Assembly: GCA_023415635.1 (NCBI GenBank)
Contig: JAEZJV010000046.1
Span: 62,001 to 126,000 of the forward strand
Source: Bacillota bacterium
GTDB lineage: Bacteria > Bacillota > Clostridia > Lachnospirales > Lachnospiraceae
DNA: 64,000 nt
Direction of reading: 5' to 3'
Under the pieces are notes generated by a model. The model was not told the DNA's origin. It did no database searches and saw nothing but the letters and a program-made list of their open reading frames with translations. The position numbers and the translations under genes were made by a program. Shown piece after piece: positions 54,469 through 63,896 of this stretch (within the stretch, counting starts at the first letter, position 1; each line of letters begins with the position of its first letter).

Positions 54469-55188
54469 TCAGAGGAGGGAATACAGCTCAATTTTTCTGA
54501 CTTTTTCAAGATTGCAGCTGAGTTCAGTATAAGGGAAGGGCTTCCCATGGCCCGGATATATCATTTTCGGTTTCATAGAGATAATCGTTAACCATGATCG
54601 TAAAAATAATTCTTTGTCCTCTGCCCATATGGTAATTCTGTTCATACTTGGGAATCCGTTCATTGCAGCATCACCGCAAAAAAGTGACCCATCCTTTAAA
54701 ATCAGTGATATAGAATCCGCAGTATGTCCCGGAGTATCAATAATTCTTCCACATAATTCCTTTTCTACCTGACTGCAATTATCCTTTGACACAAGAATAC
54801 ATCTATCTTCAAAGTAAGAGTTTAGTTTAGGAAACCTATGTTCTCCTTTTCCTACAAGCTTCATAAATTTACAGAATAAAAGTGCAATCCGAGATGTACA
54901 CCCTCCTATAAAAGAATTTTGACCTTTATTTAGAACATCTAGTGCCTTACAACTCATAACAACTTTCGCGTCTGGAGCAGCAGCTAATACTTCATTCAAA
55001 TAACCAGCATGATCATCATGTGCGTGTGTTAGAAATATATATTTAATATCCTGAAGGTTAATATTATGTAATACTAATTGTTTTTTTAGTTTATTAAATC
55101 CTGTTTCATATCCAGTATCAATTAAAACATAACCATCCTGAATCGCATATATCCAATTATTCATTATTCTATTTCCGACATTATACAT
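54469..55188 (-). CDS. MBL fold metallo-hydrolase
   Basis: A 239-residue metallo-beta-lactamase-fold hydrolase. The zinc motif THAHDDHAGYL (HxHxDH, about 59-69), DTPGHTADSISL with the next His and YPGHGKPF with the last are present, making a complete dinuclear site. GDAAMNGFPS supplies the bridging Asp. Family members hydrolyse thioesters, lactones or glutathione adducts. The frame starts at 55212 without a ribosome binding site; AAGGGG lies 9 bases before the ATG at 55188. The start choice is moderately sure. Confidence 0.87.
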   Translation of the reverse strand: MYNVGNRIMNNWIYAIQDGYVLIDTGYETGFNKLKKQLVLHNINLQDIKYIFLTHAHDDHAGYLNEVLAAAPDAKVVMSCKALDVLNKGQNSFIGGCTSRIALLFCKFMKLVGKGEHRFPKLNSYFEDRCILVSKDNCSQVEKELCGRIIDTPGHTADSISLILKDGSLFCGDAAMNGFPSMNRITIWAEDKELFLRSWLTIISMKPKMIYPGHGKPFPYTELSCNLEKVRKIELYSLL

Positions 55189-55581
55189 GTAAGCATTCCC
55201 CTTATTCATCATTGTGTTATCAGACTTTTATATCAGACATAAAATCATTGATTAGCTTTCTGCTATTGTCCATTCCTAGATTGAATTTTTCTGGTTTCTT
55301 CCATTACCTACAGGATTTGGACATAACACACCACATGCAACATACTTAAAATTTGTGCCTGTGTAATAGCATTCGGTATTGTAGTCATTTCATCGGCAAT
55401 TTTCTGTTCAGCCATCCTTCTTTTATACCTATGAAAAGAACAGGAATGATCCTTTTTTCATAGTTACCCCCCCCTCATCAAAATATTGATATTTCTTCAT
55501 CAACAAAATTTAACTGCTGTGATGCGTACCCACTTGGCTAACTATATCTATCTCAAACCCAGACTAAAATTAATAGTCTTT
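55189..55581. other. Intergenic region with eight-C tract and broken coding-like frames
   Basis: 393 bases without an intact gene. On the minus strand a G8 run (55474-55467) lies just before a short frame starting MKKGSFLFFS. Downstream two frames read like protein: one opens MAEQKIADEMTTIP, another (55389-55276, no start codon) holds three Cys, including YVACGVLCPNPVGNG. They may be parts of one decayed small gene. Confidence 0.35.
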
Positions 55582-57333
55582 TCACTCTGTCATATCGGAT
55601 TCTCGAGAAGACTTACGATCTGCATTTTTCGTATCTTTTTTTTCTCTTTCAATGGCTTGTAAGGCTTCTGTTTTACTTCCGGTGGTGGATCGAATTGAGA
55701 AAGCAATGTTCACCGTATGATCCGATATTCTTTGCAATGAAAACAGAACGGAATAAATGCTTTTTGATACCTCAACAGGGTACATCCCTGAGCCTAGGCG
55801 TACCACATGTTCGTTACGTGTAGAGGATATTAGTTTCTTAATTTCCTTGTGAAGGTTGGATATTCTTCTAAAATTTTCTGTTCTACGCTTTGAAAATGCA
55901 TCAAATCCCAAATCGAACATTTCGGATATATGACCGTAGATTTGGTTCAGCTCCTCCTTGGTCTGATCTAAAAATCTTATATTATTTTCCTTCATGTAAT
56001 TGGTTTCTTTCACAATAAGTATCGCGTAATCACCCAGTCGCTCAATATCGTTTGTAACATGATGTAATCCGCCGATCAGTTTTTCGTCATCAGCGAATTT
56101 AGTAACCGATGATATTTTAATGAAAAAGCCTGTGAGTTTATTTGTTAAGAAATCTATACGATATTCATCATCGGCAATTTTCTTACTTTCACTCATATCT
56201 TCATTGATCAATGAAGCAAAAGAACGATCAAGGTTCTCCTTTGCGAGGATTGCCATATCATACAGTTCCTTCAATGCTTGTTCAATGGCAACCGCAGGAG
56301 TCTGCAAGAAACGCTCATCAATATATGTCAATTCCTCCAGCTTCTGCTGCTTATCTTTCACCAAGCTTGTCACTAAATTGACTAACGGATCGATAAATAC
56401 GAGCAGCACTAAGGTGTAAAGCGTATTATAAATCAGGTTAAAGGTTGCAAGGCTAAATTGGGGTTTTCCGGGGAATAGACTTTCAAACATATTGGTTATG
56501 GGTGTTCTGAAAAGAACCAGAATAATCGAAAATACTGTCGCACCAATTACGCTGGTAAGCAGATGGAATAATGCGATACGTTTTCCGTTGGCATTTGTGC
56601 TCAAGGAGGCCATAATGCCATCGCTACAGGTTCCAATATTGGCACCCATCACCAAGAAAAACGATTGATCAATATTGTGGATAACTCCAGTAGCTAAGAA
56701 AGCGATAAAAACACCAGTTGCTGCCGTAGATGACTGTATGATACCTGTAAAGAGAATTCCTAATATCACCAGCAAGACGGGATTTTGCATGATTTCATAT
56801 TTGAATACTTTAGAGAGTTGAACGCTCAGCATCGAATCTGGTCCACCGATTGCGGTTTCCATTACTTCCAACCCGATAAACAGCATTCCAAATCCGATTA
56901 AAAATGGTGCAATTCTATTAAGGGATTCATTACTAGTGGAAAAAACAATCATAACACCGACAAACGCAACCGCTGCAAAAATAGAGCTAATGCTAAAGCC
57001 GCCTTTGCTGATACCTGAAAGGGCGAATATAAATGCTGTAAGAGTGGTGCCTACCTTTGCGCCTAAGATAAACCCTGAGCCTTGCTTGACTGTTACAATA
57101 TTCGCATGAGCAAGTCCGACCGTCATAATCGAAGAGGCTGAAGAAGAATTGACAAGTACAGTAGCTCCCATTCCTATTCCGTAATTAAGAACTCTGTTTT
57201 TGTTGAATTTTTTAAAAAGATTTCGTATTCCAGATCCTGCGCTTTGTTCCAATCCGGAGCTCATCTGCTTCATGCCAAACATAAATACGGCGACACCACC
57301 TAACATAAGCAGCAAATTCATTACTATTTCCAT
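55582..57333 (-). CDS. Na/Pi cotransporter family protein with PhoU-like C-terminus
   Basis: A 583-residue sodium-phosphate cotransporter homologue (NptA/YjbB type). The membrane part (about 1-330) holds the two inverted PNaPi repeats, with NSSSASSIMTVGLAHANIV and IIQSSTAATGVFIAFLATG as the paired substrate loops. The C-terminal cytosolic part (about 340-560) is a PhoU-like helical domain. The frame opens at 57351, but AGGAGA lies 6 bases before the ATG at 57333, giving MEIVMNLLLMLGG. It probably moves phosphate with sodium, in either direction. Confidence 0.9.
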   Translation of the reverse strand: MEIVMNLLLMLGGVAVFMFGMKQMSSGLEQSAGSGIRNLFKKFNKNRVLNYGIGMGATVLVNSSSASSIMTVGLAHANIVTVKQGSGFILGAKVGTTLTAFIFALSGISKGGFSISSIFAAVAFVGVMIVFSTSNESLNRIAPFLIGFGMLFIGLEVMETAIGGPDSMLSVQLSKVFKYEIMQNPVLLVILGILFTGIIQSSTAATGVFIAFLATGVIHNIDQSFFLVMGANIGTCSDGIMASLSTNANGKRIALFHLLTSVIGATVFSIILVLFRTPITNMFESLFPGKPQFSLATFNLIYNTLYTLVLLVFIDPLVNLVTSLVKDKQQKLEELTYIDERFLQTPAVAIEQALKELYDMAILAKENLDRSFASLINEDMSESKKIADDEYRIDFLTNKLTGFFIKISSVTKFADDEKLIGGLHHVTNDIERLGDYAILIVKETNYMKENNIRFLDQTKEELNQIYGHISEMFDLGFDAFSKRRTENFRRISNLHKEIKKLISSTRNEHVVRLGSGMYPVEVSKSIYSVLFSLQRISDHTVNIAFSIRSTTGSKTEALQAIEREKKDTKNADRKSSRESDMTE

Positions 57334-57502
57334 TATATTTCTCCTATTCAATATATTCTATTTTCGAGTTATAAAGCATCCAGTCGTGAGAGCATATCAA
57401 TGGGGAGTTATGCTACAAATTAATATTATCGAATTATCCCATTTTATACAAGGAGAGCTCAGCTAATCATAATTCTCCTCCATTTTCATAACCCAAAGAA
57501 TT

Positions 57503-57568
57503 TCATGATTCTTCCCAAACAAAGAGCAAATCTTTCTCATCTGATTCCTTGTATCCTTCAATCCTCAT
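57503..57568 (-). pseudogene. Possible N-terminal remnant of a GNAT acetyltransferase
   Basis: GAGAGGTG precedes an ATG at 57568 whose 21-codon frame reads MRIEGYKESDEKDLLFVWEE before a TGA at 57503. This resembles the first strand and helix of GNAT proteins (IRxYxESDxxxLxxLWEES). Nothing downstream continues the domain. It may be a remnant or chance. The 308-base gap 57334-57641 shows nothing else. Confidence 0.4.
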
Positions 57569-57641
57569 ATTCACCTCTCAAATATATAATTCAATGTAAT
57601 GTAATCTTTTTCCATTAAAACTTTTATAATGAATGAATATA

Positions 57642-59018
57642 CTAATCCCTTGACATCAATACTACGGTCTCCACATGACTGACCTCCGGAAACATATCCA
57701 CCGCACATACCTTTTCTACCTTATACCCCTTGTCCTGTAATACCTCGAGATCTCTTACCAACGAAGTCGGCTTACAGGAGATATAGACGATCTTTTTCAC
57801 ACCAAAGTCTATAATTTTATCAAGTGCCTTCGGATGAATACCATCCCTCGGTGGGTCAAGTATGATGATATCCGGCTTGTCCTGTAAGGAATCAACCACT
57901 TTTAATACATCTCCGGCGATAAATTCACAATTAACCAAGCCATTCATCCTTGCGTTCTCTTTGGCTGCCTCTACTGCTTCCTCCACAATCTCCACTCCGG
58001 TTACTTTTCCTGCCACTGGGGCCAGAAGCTGGGCAATCGTACCTGTACCGCTATAAAGGTCAAAGATCCTCATGTCCTTCGTATCTCCGACATATTCCCG
58101 AACCTTGGAGTAAAGTACCTCGGCGCCCAGAGAATTTGTCTGAAAGAAGGAGAAGGTGGATATCTTGAATCTTAGACCCAGCAGCTCCTCGAAGATATAA
58201 TCCCTGCCATACAATACTTCGGTTCTATCACTCTTCACTACATCAGCCAGGCTGTCATTATAGGTATGTAAAATACCCACAATCATACCTTCCAGAGGAA
58301 GCGAAAGCAGTCTTTCTGTAAGCAGCTTAAAGAAATCCTTCTTATTCTCCACCTGCTCTACCTCCTGGGAGGTAGTGATGATATTCACCAACAGTTCTCC
58401 AGTCTTCACCGCCCTTCTAATTAGAAGATGGCGAAGATACCCCATATGGGTTAGCTTATGAAAGTAATCTAAACCAAGCTCCGTACCACATTCCAGTACG
58501 CAGCTGAGGATTAGATTGAAGTCCTTAATCACAATTGCACAATCATACGTGGTAATTATGTCATGAAAACTACCCTTCTTATGGAGTCCGAGGGCTAGCG
58601 GTCCATTCTTATATTCGTCTCCGAAGGAAAATTCCATCTTATTACGGTAGCCCCATTCTACCGGGCTCCCTAGAATTCCTTCAAAGGTATATTCCCTACA
58701 GACTTGATCAATCAGTCGTTTCACCTGATCCTGCTTCATCTCCAACTGACTATCATAAGCCATGGTCTGATAACTGCAGCCGCCGCAGTCACCAAAGCAA
58801 TGGCAGGCTTTATCTCTGATCTCCAGAGGCGATCTCATCAGCACCTCCTTCAAGTTTCCTTCTGACTTCTCTCTTCTGTTCTTACTAACGACAAAGCTGA
58901 CCTTCTGACCCGGCATCGTATTCTTGACTATGACCTTCCCCTCTTCATGCTCTATGACACCCTTATTGGGGAAATCCACTCTCTTAACAATGCCTTCATA
59001 TAACTGACCTTTTTTCAT
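57642..59018 (-). CDS. rlmD: 23S rRNA (uracil-5-)-methyltransferase, RlmD/RumA family
   Basis: A 458-residue SAM-dependent rRNA m5U methyltransferase. A TRAM-like N-terminal domain (about 1-60) is followed by the Fe-S cluster ligands in CHCFGDCGGC (Cys72, 74, 78, 81). FFQTNSLGAEVLY, DLYSGTGTIAQLLAP and DPPRDGIHPKAL form the SAM domain. The catalytic Cys is in YISCKPTSLVRDL (usual SCNP here reads SCKP). In low-GC Gram-positives such enzymes (RlmCD) may modify U747 and U1939. No clear ribosome binding site precedes the ATG. Confidence 0.9.
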   Translation of the reverse strand: MKKGQLYEGIVKRVDFPNKGVIEHEEGKVIVKNTMPGQKVSFVVSKNRREKSEGNLKEVLMRSPLEIRDKACHCFGDCGGCSYQTMAYDSQLEMKQDQVKRLIDQVCREYTFEGILGSPVEWGYRNKMEFSFGDEYKNGPLALGLHKKGSFHDIITTYDCAIVIKDFNLILSCVLECGTELGLDYFHKLTHMGYLRHLLIRRAVKTGELLVNIITTSQEVEQVENKKDFFKLLTERLLSLPLEGMIVGILHTYNDSLADVVKSDRTEVLYGRDYIFEELLGLRFKISTFSFFQTNSLGAEVLYSKVREYVGDTKDMRIFDLYSGTGTIAQLLAPVAGKVTGVEIVEEAVEAAKENARMNGLVNCEFIAGDVLKVVDSLQDKPDIIILDPPRDGIHPKALDKIIDFGVKKIVYISCKPTSLVRDLEVLQDKGYKVEKVCAVDMFPEVSHVETVVLMSRD

Positions 59019-59173
59019 TTATATGTAAACATATCAATGCCTGCACTTTAAGCCCGACTATTGAATGGCTCAAGCATCAGTATAAAATCTGGCAGATGTT
59101 ATGCTTATCCTCCTATTCTATAAAAAATGACTCATTTACCGTAATATATTATATAGGGAAATGAGTCAAAAGT

Positions 59174-60121
59174 CTACCTTAGGTTCTTGATCTGTATAGC
59201 CAGCTCTTCTATATGCCGCTCATCCGTACCGCAGCAACCGCCTAGGATCCGGAAACCGTACCGGTTATGTAATTTTATAATTTCCTCTGCCAGCTCAACC
59301 GGTTCGGAGCTGACAATATGACAGCAGCCGTCTAACTCCTCAGGAGTTAAGGGAGAAGCATTGGCTTGTATTCCTCTAAAACGCTTCTTAACAAGTTCTG
59401 TCTGATTGAAATCCCAGGCAAGTGCTTTCGCAACATTCACTGGATGAACACAATTCGTCATATAGAAGAGGGGCTTGATTTCAATTGAATTCTCAATTGT
59501 TTCGATAGCCGTATGGATTGTGGTTCCGTCAATCATCCGTCCGTTGGTACGAATCATCAGGCTGATGATATAGGGTAACCCGGTCTCAGCCATAGCCTCA
59601 GCCATACCAATTGCCTCAGGCAAGGTCGGCATAATTGCAGCATAAAGAAAATCTACTTTAGCTTTGGCAAAAAGCTTAGTCTGCCAGGTGTGGTATTCAT
59701 AAGCTTCGTCGGCGGACAGTGCTCCGGTGCCCTTATATGCATCTCCCTTGCAGCCCATCATGCCACCGAGGTAGATATCCGTATGCGCCGGGTCCTTTTC
59801 CATAGCTTCCCTCTGCAGCTTCCGGTAAAACTCTACATTATCACTGATCAGTTCCTCACCATAGGGAGAACCCATCACATTATCCCTGCTTGCCCTTCTG
59901 GTCGGTGTCATGAGCATCATCGGAATCTGATATCCTATAGCGATATCAAGATACTGCTTCGTGATTTTGATAATTGCCTCCTTTGCATCCTCCCTGTAAA
60001 TTAGACTTGCACTCGCCACATCTGAATCAAAGACTATGCCATACTCATTTCGAAGACGTATCCCCAGTGCCCCCTCCATCATAATAATTCGTCCAGACTG
60101 ATAAGCTTCCCTGAAATTCAT
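59174..60121 (-). CDS. Homocysteine S-methyltransferase family protein
   Basis: A 315-residue zinc-dependent methyltransferase barrel. MMEGALGIRLRNEYGIVFD near the start is the family opening; zinc ligands are the Cys in MTNCVHPVN (about residue 218) and the Cys pair in ILGGCCGTDERHI near the C-terminus. The family transfers methyl groups from S-methylmethionine or SAM to homocysteine, or belongs to related selenocysteine enzymes. A TTG at 60133 opens the frame, but GGAG lies 6 bases before the ATG at 60121. No SAM riboswitch is seen upstream. Confidence 0.87.
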   Translation of the reverse strand: MNFREAYQSGRIIMMEGALGIRLRNEYGIVFDSDVASASLIYREDAKEAIIKITKQYLDIAIGYQIPMMLMTPTRRASRDNVMGSPYGEELISDNVEFYRKLQREAMEKDPAHTDIYLGGMMGCKGDAYKGTGALSADEAYEYHTWQTKLFAKAKVDFLYAAIMPTLPEAIGMAEAMAETGLPYIISLMIRTNGRMIDGTTIHTAIETIENSIEIKPLFYMTNCVHPVNVAKALAWDFNQTELVKKRFRGIQANASPLTPEELDGCCHIVSSEPVELAEEIIKLHNRYGFRILGGCCGTDERHIEELAIQIKNLR

Positions 60122-60245
60122 ATTTTTCTCCAATCTTAAACTTTATTTAAGTCATTCTGCTGATAACATGTTCTCCTGCTTATAATCTTTATATCAGACT
60201 GATAATCTCCGATCTAAGCACATGGTATCAGTCAGCCCCCTGGCT

Positions 60246-61190
60246 TTAGGTATATGCATTTTGAATCAGTCCTCTGATCTCCTGCTCCAGCTTCTTCTGG
60301 TTCTCGAGATTAGCTTTCTTCAAGGCACTAAGCTTATACAGTACCTCCTGTACCTGCCCACTGACATTTCTGACACTATCCAGGGATTCCCCAATTCTCG
60401 ATTGCATGCACCAGTCAGCAATCAATCCGTCAAAGAAGAAATCGGCGAATTTTCCGAATTCATCCATCGAAAAGGTTATCCCCTGATTGATTTTGACATC
60501 CGCCAGCTCCGTACGAAACCCGGATAGCTTCGTCTGAATGATCTCTGCTTCTCCCTTGGCATCATCGATATGGGAATGCTTTGCCAGATCCGAGATCAGG
60601 CCACCACCCAACAGATCAAAGGTTCCCCAGCCCTCTGCACTATCCAGACTGTTCAAGGCACGTTCAATATGTTCCATGACCTCATTTCCAGCGGCTATCG
60701 CTTCTTCCAGCTCCTTCTGATTATTCTTCAGAGCCGGGAGTTGTGAAGACAGCTCCAGAAGCCTTTGCCCGGTTTCTGAATTAGCTTCTATAATAAGCTC
60801 TCTCTTCTTCTCATATAAGCTGTCATATTCGCTCTGACAGCTCTTATATTCCAGCAGTTCCTCTCCCAGCTCCTTGATTCGCTTCTCAATCTGAGTGAAC
60901 TCAACAGCTGCCTGATCATATTTCAGGGCTGCGGCCAATGCTTCCTTCCGTTCTTCCTCTACTCGTTCTCCGAGCTTTCCAAGCATCGAATAGAACAGAT
61001 GAGACAGGCTTTTCTTCTCTAACTGATCTACATCTGCATTTTCCTTATCAAGAACAGCTTGATATTCTTCCAGTTTAAGCTTCAGTGTCTTCTGTTGTTC
61101 CGTCAAATCCTCCAGCATGGAGTAAAGCTTCTTACGGCGGCAGAGCTTATTCATTGCCTCCTCCAGCTGAGCGTTAATCTTTTCATACAT
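60246..61190 (-). CDS. Coiled-coil protein of unknown function
   Basis: I do not recognise a named family with certainty. The 314-residue protein is mainly coiled coil: about 1-95 (SMLEDLTEQQKTLKLKLEEY) and 90-185 with heptad-like Leu, Glu and Lys, then a less helical middle with GWGTFDLLGGGLISDLAKHS (about 197-216) and another helix at the C-terminus. No signal peptide or membrane helix. GGGAGG lies about 10 bases before the ATG at 61190 (frame open to 61253). The GGG-rich central motif suggests similarity to uncharacterised cytosolic Firmicutes proteins. Confidence 0.72.
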   Translation of the reverse strand: MYEKINAQLEEAMNKLCRRKKLYSMLEDLTEQQKTLKLKLEEYQAVLDKENADVDQLEKKSLSHLFYSMLGKLGERVEEERKEALAAALKYDQAAVEFTQIEKRIKELGEELLEYKSCQSEYDSLYEKKRELIIEANSETGQRLLELSSQLPALKNNQKELEEAIAAGNEVMEHIERALNSLDSAEGWGTFDLLGGGLISDLAKHSHIDDAKGEAEIIQTKLSGFRTELADVKINQGITFSMDEFGKFADFFFDGLIADWCMQSRIGESLDSVRNVSGQVQEVLYKLSALKKANLENQKKLEQEIRGLIQNAYT

Positions 61191-61222
61191 AATTCTGTAA
61201 CCTCCCAATTTCGATCCCTTCA

Positions 61223-61264
61223 AGCCAGTCTCAGTCGAAGATTGTATACCCACTGAGACTGGCT
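61223..61264. repeat. 13-bp perfect inverted repeat upstream of the coiled-coil gene
   Basis: Arms 61223-61235 and 61252-61264 are exactly complementary with a 16-base loop. It lies in the leader of the coiled-coil gene, 33 bases before its start. No U-run follows on either strand, so it may be a regulatory or processing hairpin. Confidence 0.5.
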
Positions 61265-61414
61265 GATTAAACTCACCAGCTTATGAAGTGAGTGATTTCT
61301 CCGACGAGACCGTATCTTATCATGAATTATATAATATATGAGAAGAAATAACATTAAAAAATGATGAAAGTATACAAATGTAAGATAATTTTAATGTGCT
61401 TCGAATATTGACAA

Positions 61415-62347
61415 TTAAATCAGGTGAAGCAGCTCAACCACCCAGCGCATCGGACTGACATAGCTAATCATACGCAGTAGCCATGGCATCGACTCTACTG
61501 CCACGAATGTTCCTCCAAGCAGTGACATCAATACAGCAACGGAGGATGCAAGTACACCAGCCTGTACCTCACTTTTACTAATCAGACATATCACAACTGA
61601 GACCAGAGTTGCAAATACAGCGATTGCCAAAGCAAGAATTCCGAACTCTGACAGACTTAAGTGAAATCCGTCGGATATTATCGACAGCAGAGCCATACAG
61701 AACAACACCTGCAGAAATGTCATCAAGAAGACGGAAGCAATATGACCGGCTATATAACCTACTTTCGTATTTTTCGCATATTGATATCTTAGATAAGTTC
61801 CTGATTGCTTATCCCTTATAATCAGAGAGGCGTATAGTATAGTAAAAACCATGAACAGAGTCAGCAGCATTGTGATACTGCGCTCTGTTTCCTGTAGTCC
61901 TTTCTGCTTCAACCCCTCTAAGACCAGCGGTTCCCGATTGATCACTGCCGCCGTCACCGCTTTTTGCAGGAAGGTGGTATACCTCTCAGGCTTGTTGGCT
62001 ATTATCCTAAGTTCACTTAAACTCTCTCCGCGGCAATCAAATATCACTTGATAATGACCGGTCATCAGATCCATATTCAGACTTTCTTCCTTTGCCGGGG
62101 TAAAGCTTATCCCATTGGTTTGGTCAAGTACCTGAGTTAGGATAGCCCGATAGTCCCCTTCTTCGGGTTCAGAGGAGGTAGTGCCCTTCTCTGCCGTAAG
62201 TACCCCCACCCTGAGAGAAATCTTTTCAAAATCAATGAAACCGAACAGTGTACATAGAATTAACGGCAGCAGAAAGGTTACTGCAAAGAGTGGTTTATGC
62301 TGAAAATACCTTTTCAGATTATTTATTATAACCGGGAAGCACCCCAT
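61415..62347 (-). CDS. ABC-2 type transporter permease (second)
   Basis: A 310-residue ABC-2 permease. TM1 at about 23-43, then a large extracytoplasmic domain (about 45-160), then five TM segments with ILASLIIRDKQSGTYLRYQY-like TILYASLIIRDKQSGTYLRY and GGTFVAVESMPWLLRMISYV SPMRW near the end, the ABC-2 signature. The frame extends to 62404, but CGGAGG lies 9 bases before the ATG at 62347. It overlaps the first permease by 29 bases. Together they form an export channel; the cargo (drug, lipid or peptide) is unknown. Confidence 0.85.
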   Translation of the reverse strand: MGCFPVIINNLKRYFQHKPLFAVTFLLPLILCTLFGFIDFEKISLRVGVLTAEKGTTSSEPEEGDYRAILTQVLDQTNGISFTPAKEESLNMDLMTGHYQVIFDCRGESLSELRIIANKPERYTTFLQKAVTAAVINREPLVLEGLKQKGLQETERSITMLLTLFMVFTILYASLIIRDKQSGTYLRYQYAKNTKVGYIAGHIASVFLMTFLQVLFCMALLSIISDGFHLSLSEFGILALAIAVFATLVSVVICLISKSEVQAGVLASSVAVLMSLLGGTFVAVESMPWLLRMISYVSPMRWVVELLHLI

Positions 62348-63086
62348 AGATATATTCCTCCGTTTTAAATAGTAGTACGGCCAACACAGTAAAGCAAAGT
62401 CCAATGATCAGACACAGCAGGATAGTGATCCATAAAAGTCCTGCTTTACCGTCATAGATGCAGCTGAACATGCTACGGTTAATCCAGGTCAGAGGTGACA
62501 CTCTGATCACAGTTTCCCAAGTAGGGTTCAGGCTCCCGAAGGGATAGAAGGCCCCTGCCAGAATACCTGCTGCCATGACTGGAATATTTATCATGTTCTT
62601 AACCAGCAGGAAATTCTTGATCCCATATCCGATGAACAAACCGGCACTACATACGGTAAAGCTCAGTGCAGAAAGCAGCATCAGTATCTGCAGGAAATCC
62701 TCCTTGATTGGCAGCTTCAGCACCAGCATATTAAAAAGGAGCACTACCAGGTTACAACAGCTTAAGATGATCGAACAGGACAAAAGCCTGGATAGTATCA
62801 GCTGGAACTTAGAGATCGGAGTAAACATGAAGCGAATGGCAGTTTTCTTATAAGCCTCTTCCTTGGCCGCATAAGCAGCCGTGATGATTGACAATGAGAT
62901 ACAAAAGGGAAGGGTTACGATACTGTAATAGTGATAGCCGGTAAAAGCGTTCCCGTAGCTCTCCGAGGACAGATATCCCAGGATCACGGTCAGAATCACC
63001 GGGAAGATAATATTATAACCGATAAAAAATCCATCCTTTGACCTTCGTCTTAAATCCTGCCACAGCAGGCAAATAAATGTATTCAT
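62319..63086 (-). CDS. ABC-2 type transporter permease (first)
   Basis: A 255-residue six-helix ABC-2 permease starting MNTFICLLWQDLRRRSKDGF. TM segments lie at about 22-40, 50-75, 100-125, 135-160, 165-185 and 220-242. GILAGAFYPFGSLNPTWETV and SPLTWINRSMF mark the conserved C-terminal loop. The frame extends to 63119, but GGAG lies 6 bases before the ATG at 63086. Second gene of the ATPase-permease-permease operon. Confidence 0.85.
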   Translation of the reverse strand: MNTFICLLWQDLRRRSKDGFFIGYNIIFPVILTVILGYLSSESYGNAFTGYHYYSIVTLPFCISLSIITAAYAAKEEAYKKTAIRFMFTPISKFQLILSRLLSCSIILSCCNLVVLLFNMLVLKLPIKEDFLQILMLLSALSFTVCSAGLFIGYGIKNFLLVKNMINIPVMAAGILAGAFYPFGSLNPTWETVIRVSPLTWINRSMFSCIYDGKAGLLWITILLCLIIGLCFTVLAVLLFKTEEYIYGVLPGYNK

Positions 63087-63146
63087 ATTACTCTCCATTC
63101 CGCTGCCCTTCGGCAGCAAATATTATCAATCGCAGGATCCTTCAAA

Positions 63147-63896
63147 TTATTCATCCCGCAGCTCTTTGCCGGTCAGTTGTAAAAATATTTCCTCAAGACT
63201 ATGGCAGCCCTGCGCTTCATATTTCTCCTTGAAAGCTTCTTTCTCCATATCCTCAAGCAGCGTTCCATGATCCATCACAACGACCCGGTTACAGATTGCC
63301 TCTATCTCCTCCATATAATGGGACACATAGATGACAGAGGTTCCTCGTCTGTTCAAGCTTTTGATGGACTCCATAATATGATTTCTGGATTGTGGATCAA
63401 TTCCTACCGTTGGCTCATCCATAATCAAAAGCTTCGGTGTATGGGCAATAGAGCAGGCAATATTCAACCTCCTCTTCATCCCACCCGAGAACTTGCTCGG
63501 CAGCTCCGAGCGATGCTCCCACAGACCGACAAATTCCAGGGCTTCTCTGGTTCGCTGCTTCAGATCGGTTCCCTTATGACCGTATAAGGAGCAGAAAAAC
63601 CTGACATTGTCATACGCACTGATATCTTCATAAACAGCAATATCCTGAGGTACCACTCCGATAAAGCGTTTGAAGGCCTTTAAATGTTCCTTAGTTCTTT
63701 TACTTTTGAACAGGATATCTCCTTCGCCTTTCTCCTCCACATCGATAATCATTTTAATGGTAGTGCTTTTCCCCGCTCCATTGGGTCCAATGAATCCCAG
63801 GATATCCCCTTCTGCAACTTTCAGGCTGAGTCGGTCCACAACTTTTTTCTCACCATAGCTTTTTGATAAATTCTTTACCTCCAGTAATGCATTCAT
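63147..63896 (-). CDS. ABC transporter ATP-binding protein of an ABC-2 exporter
   Basis: A 249-residue ATPase of the DrrA/CcmA/NatA class. Walker A GPNGAGKST (about 38-46), Q-loop VPQDIAVYEDISAYDNV, signature SKFSGGMKRRLNIACSI, Walker B LLIMDEPTVGID and the H-loop YVSHYMEE are all intact. AAGGAGG lies 6 bases before the ATG. It is the first gene of the exporter operon with the two permeases at 62319 and 61415. Such exporters move antibiotics, lipids or sodium; no regulator is visible before the window ends. Confidence 0.92.
   Translation of the reverse strand: MNALLEVKNLSKSYGEKKVVDRLSLKVAEGDILGFIGPNGAGKSTTIKMIIDVEEKGEGDILFKSKRTKEHLKAFKRFIGVVPQDIAVYEDISAYDNVRFFCSLYGHKGTDLKQRTREALEFVGLWEHRSELPSKFSGGMKRRLNIACSIAHTPKLLIMDEPTVGIDPQSRNHIMESIKSLNRRGTSVIYVSHYMEEIEAICNRVVVMDHGTLLEDMEKEAFKEKYEAQGCHSLEEIFLQLTGKELRDE

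Noticed and set aside
60122..60245. Possible SAM riboswitch near the homocysteine methyltransferase gene
   Set aside because: The short leader shows no S-box, SAM-II or SAM-IV core; nor do the neighbouring gaps.
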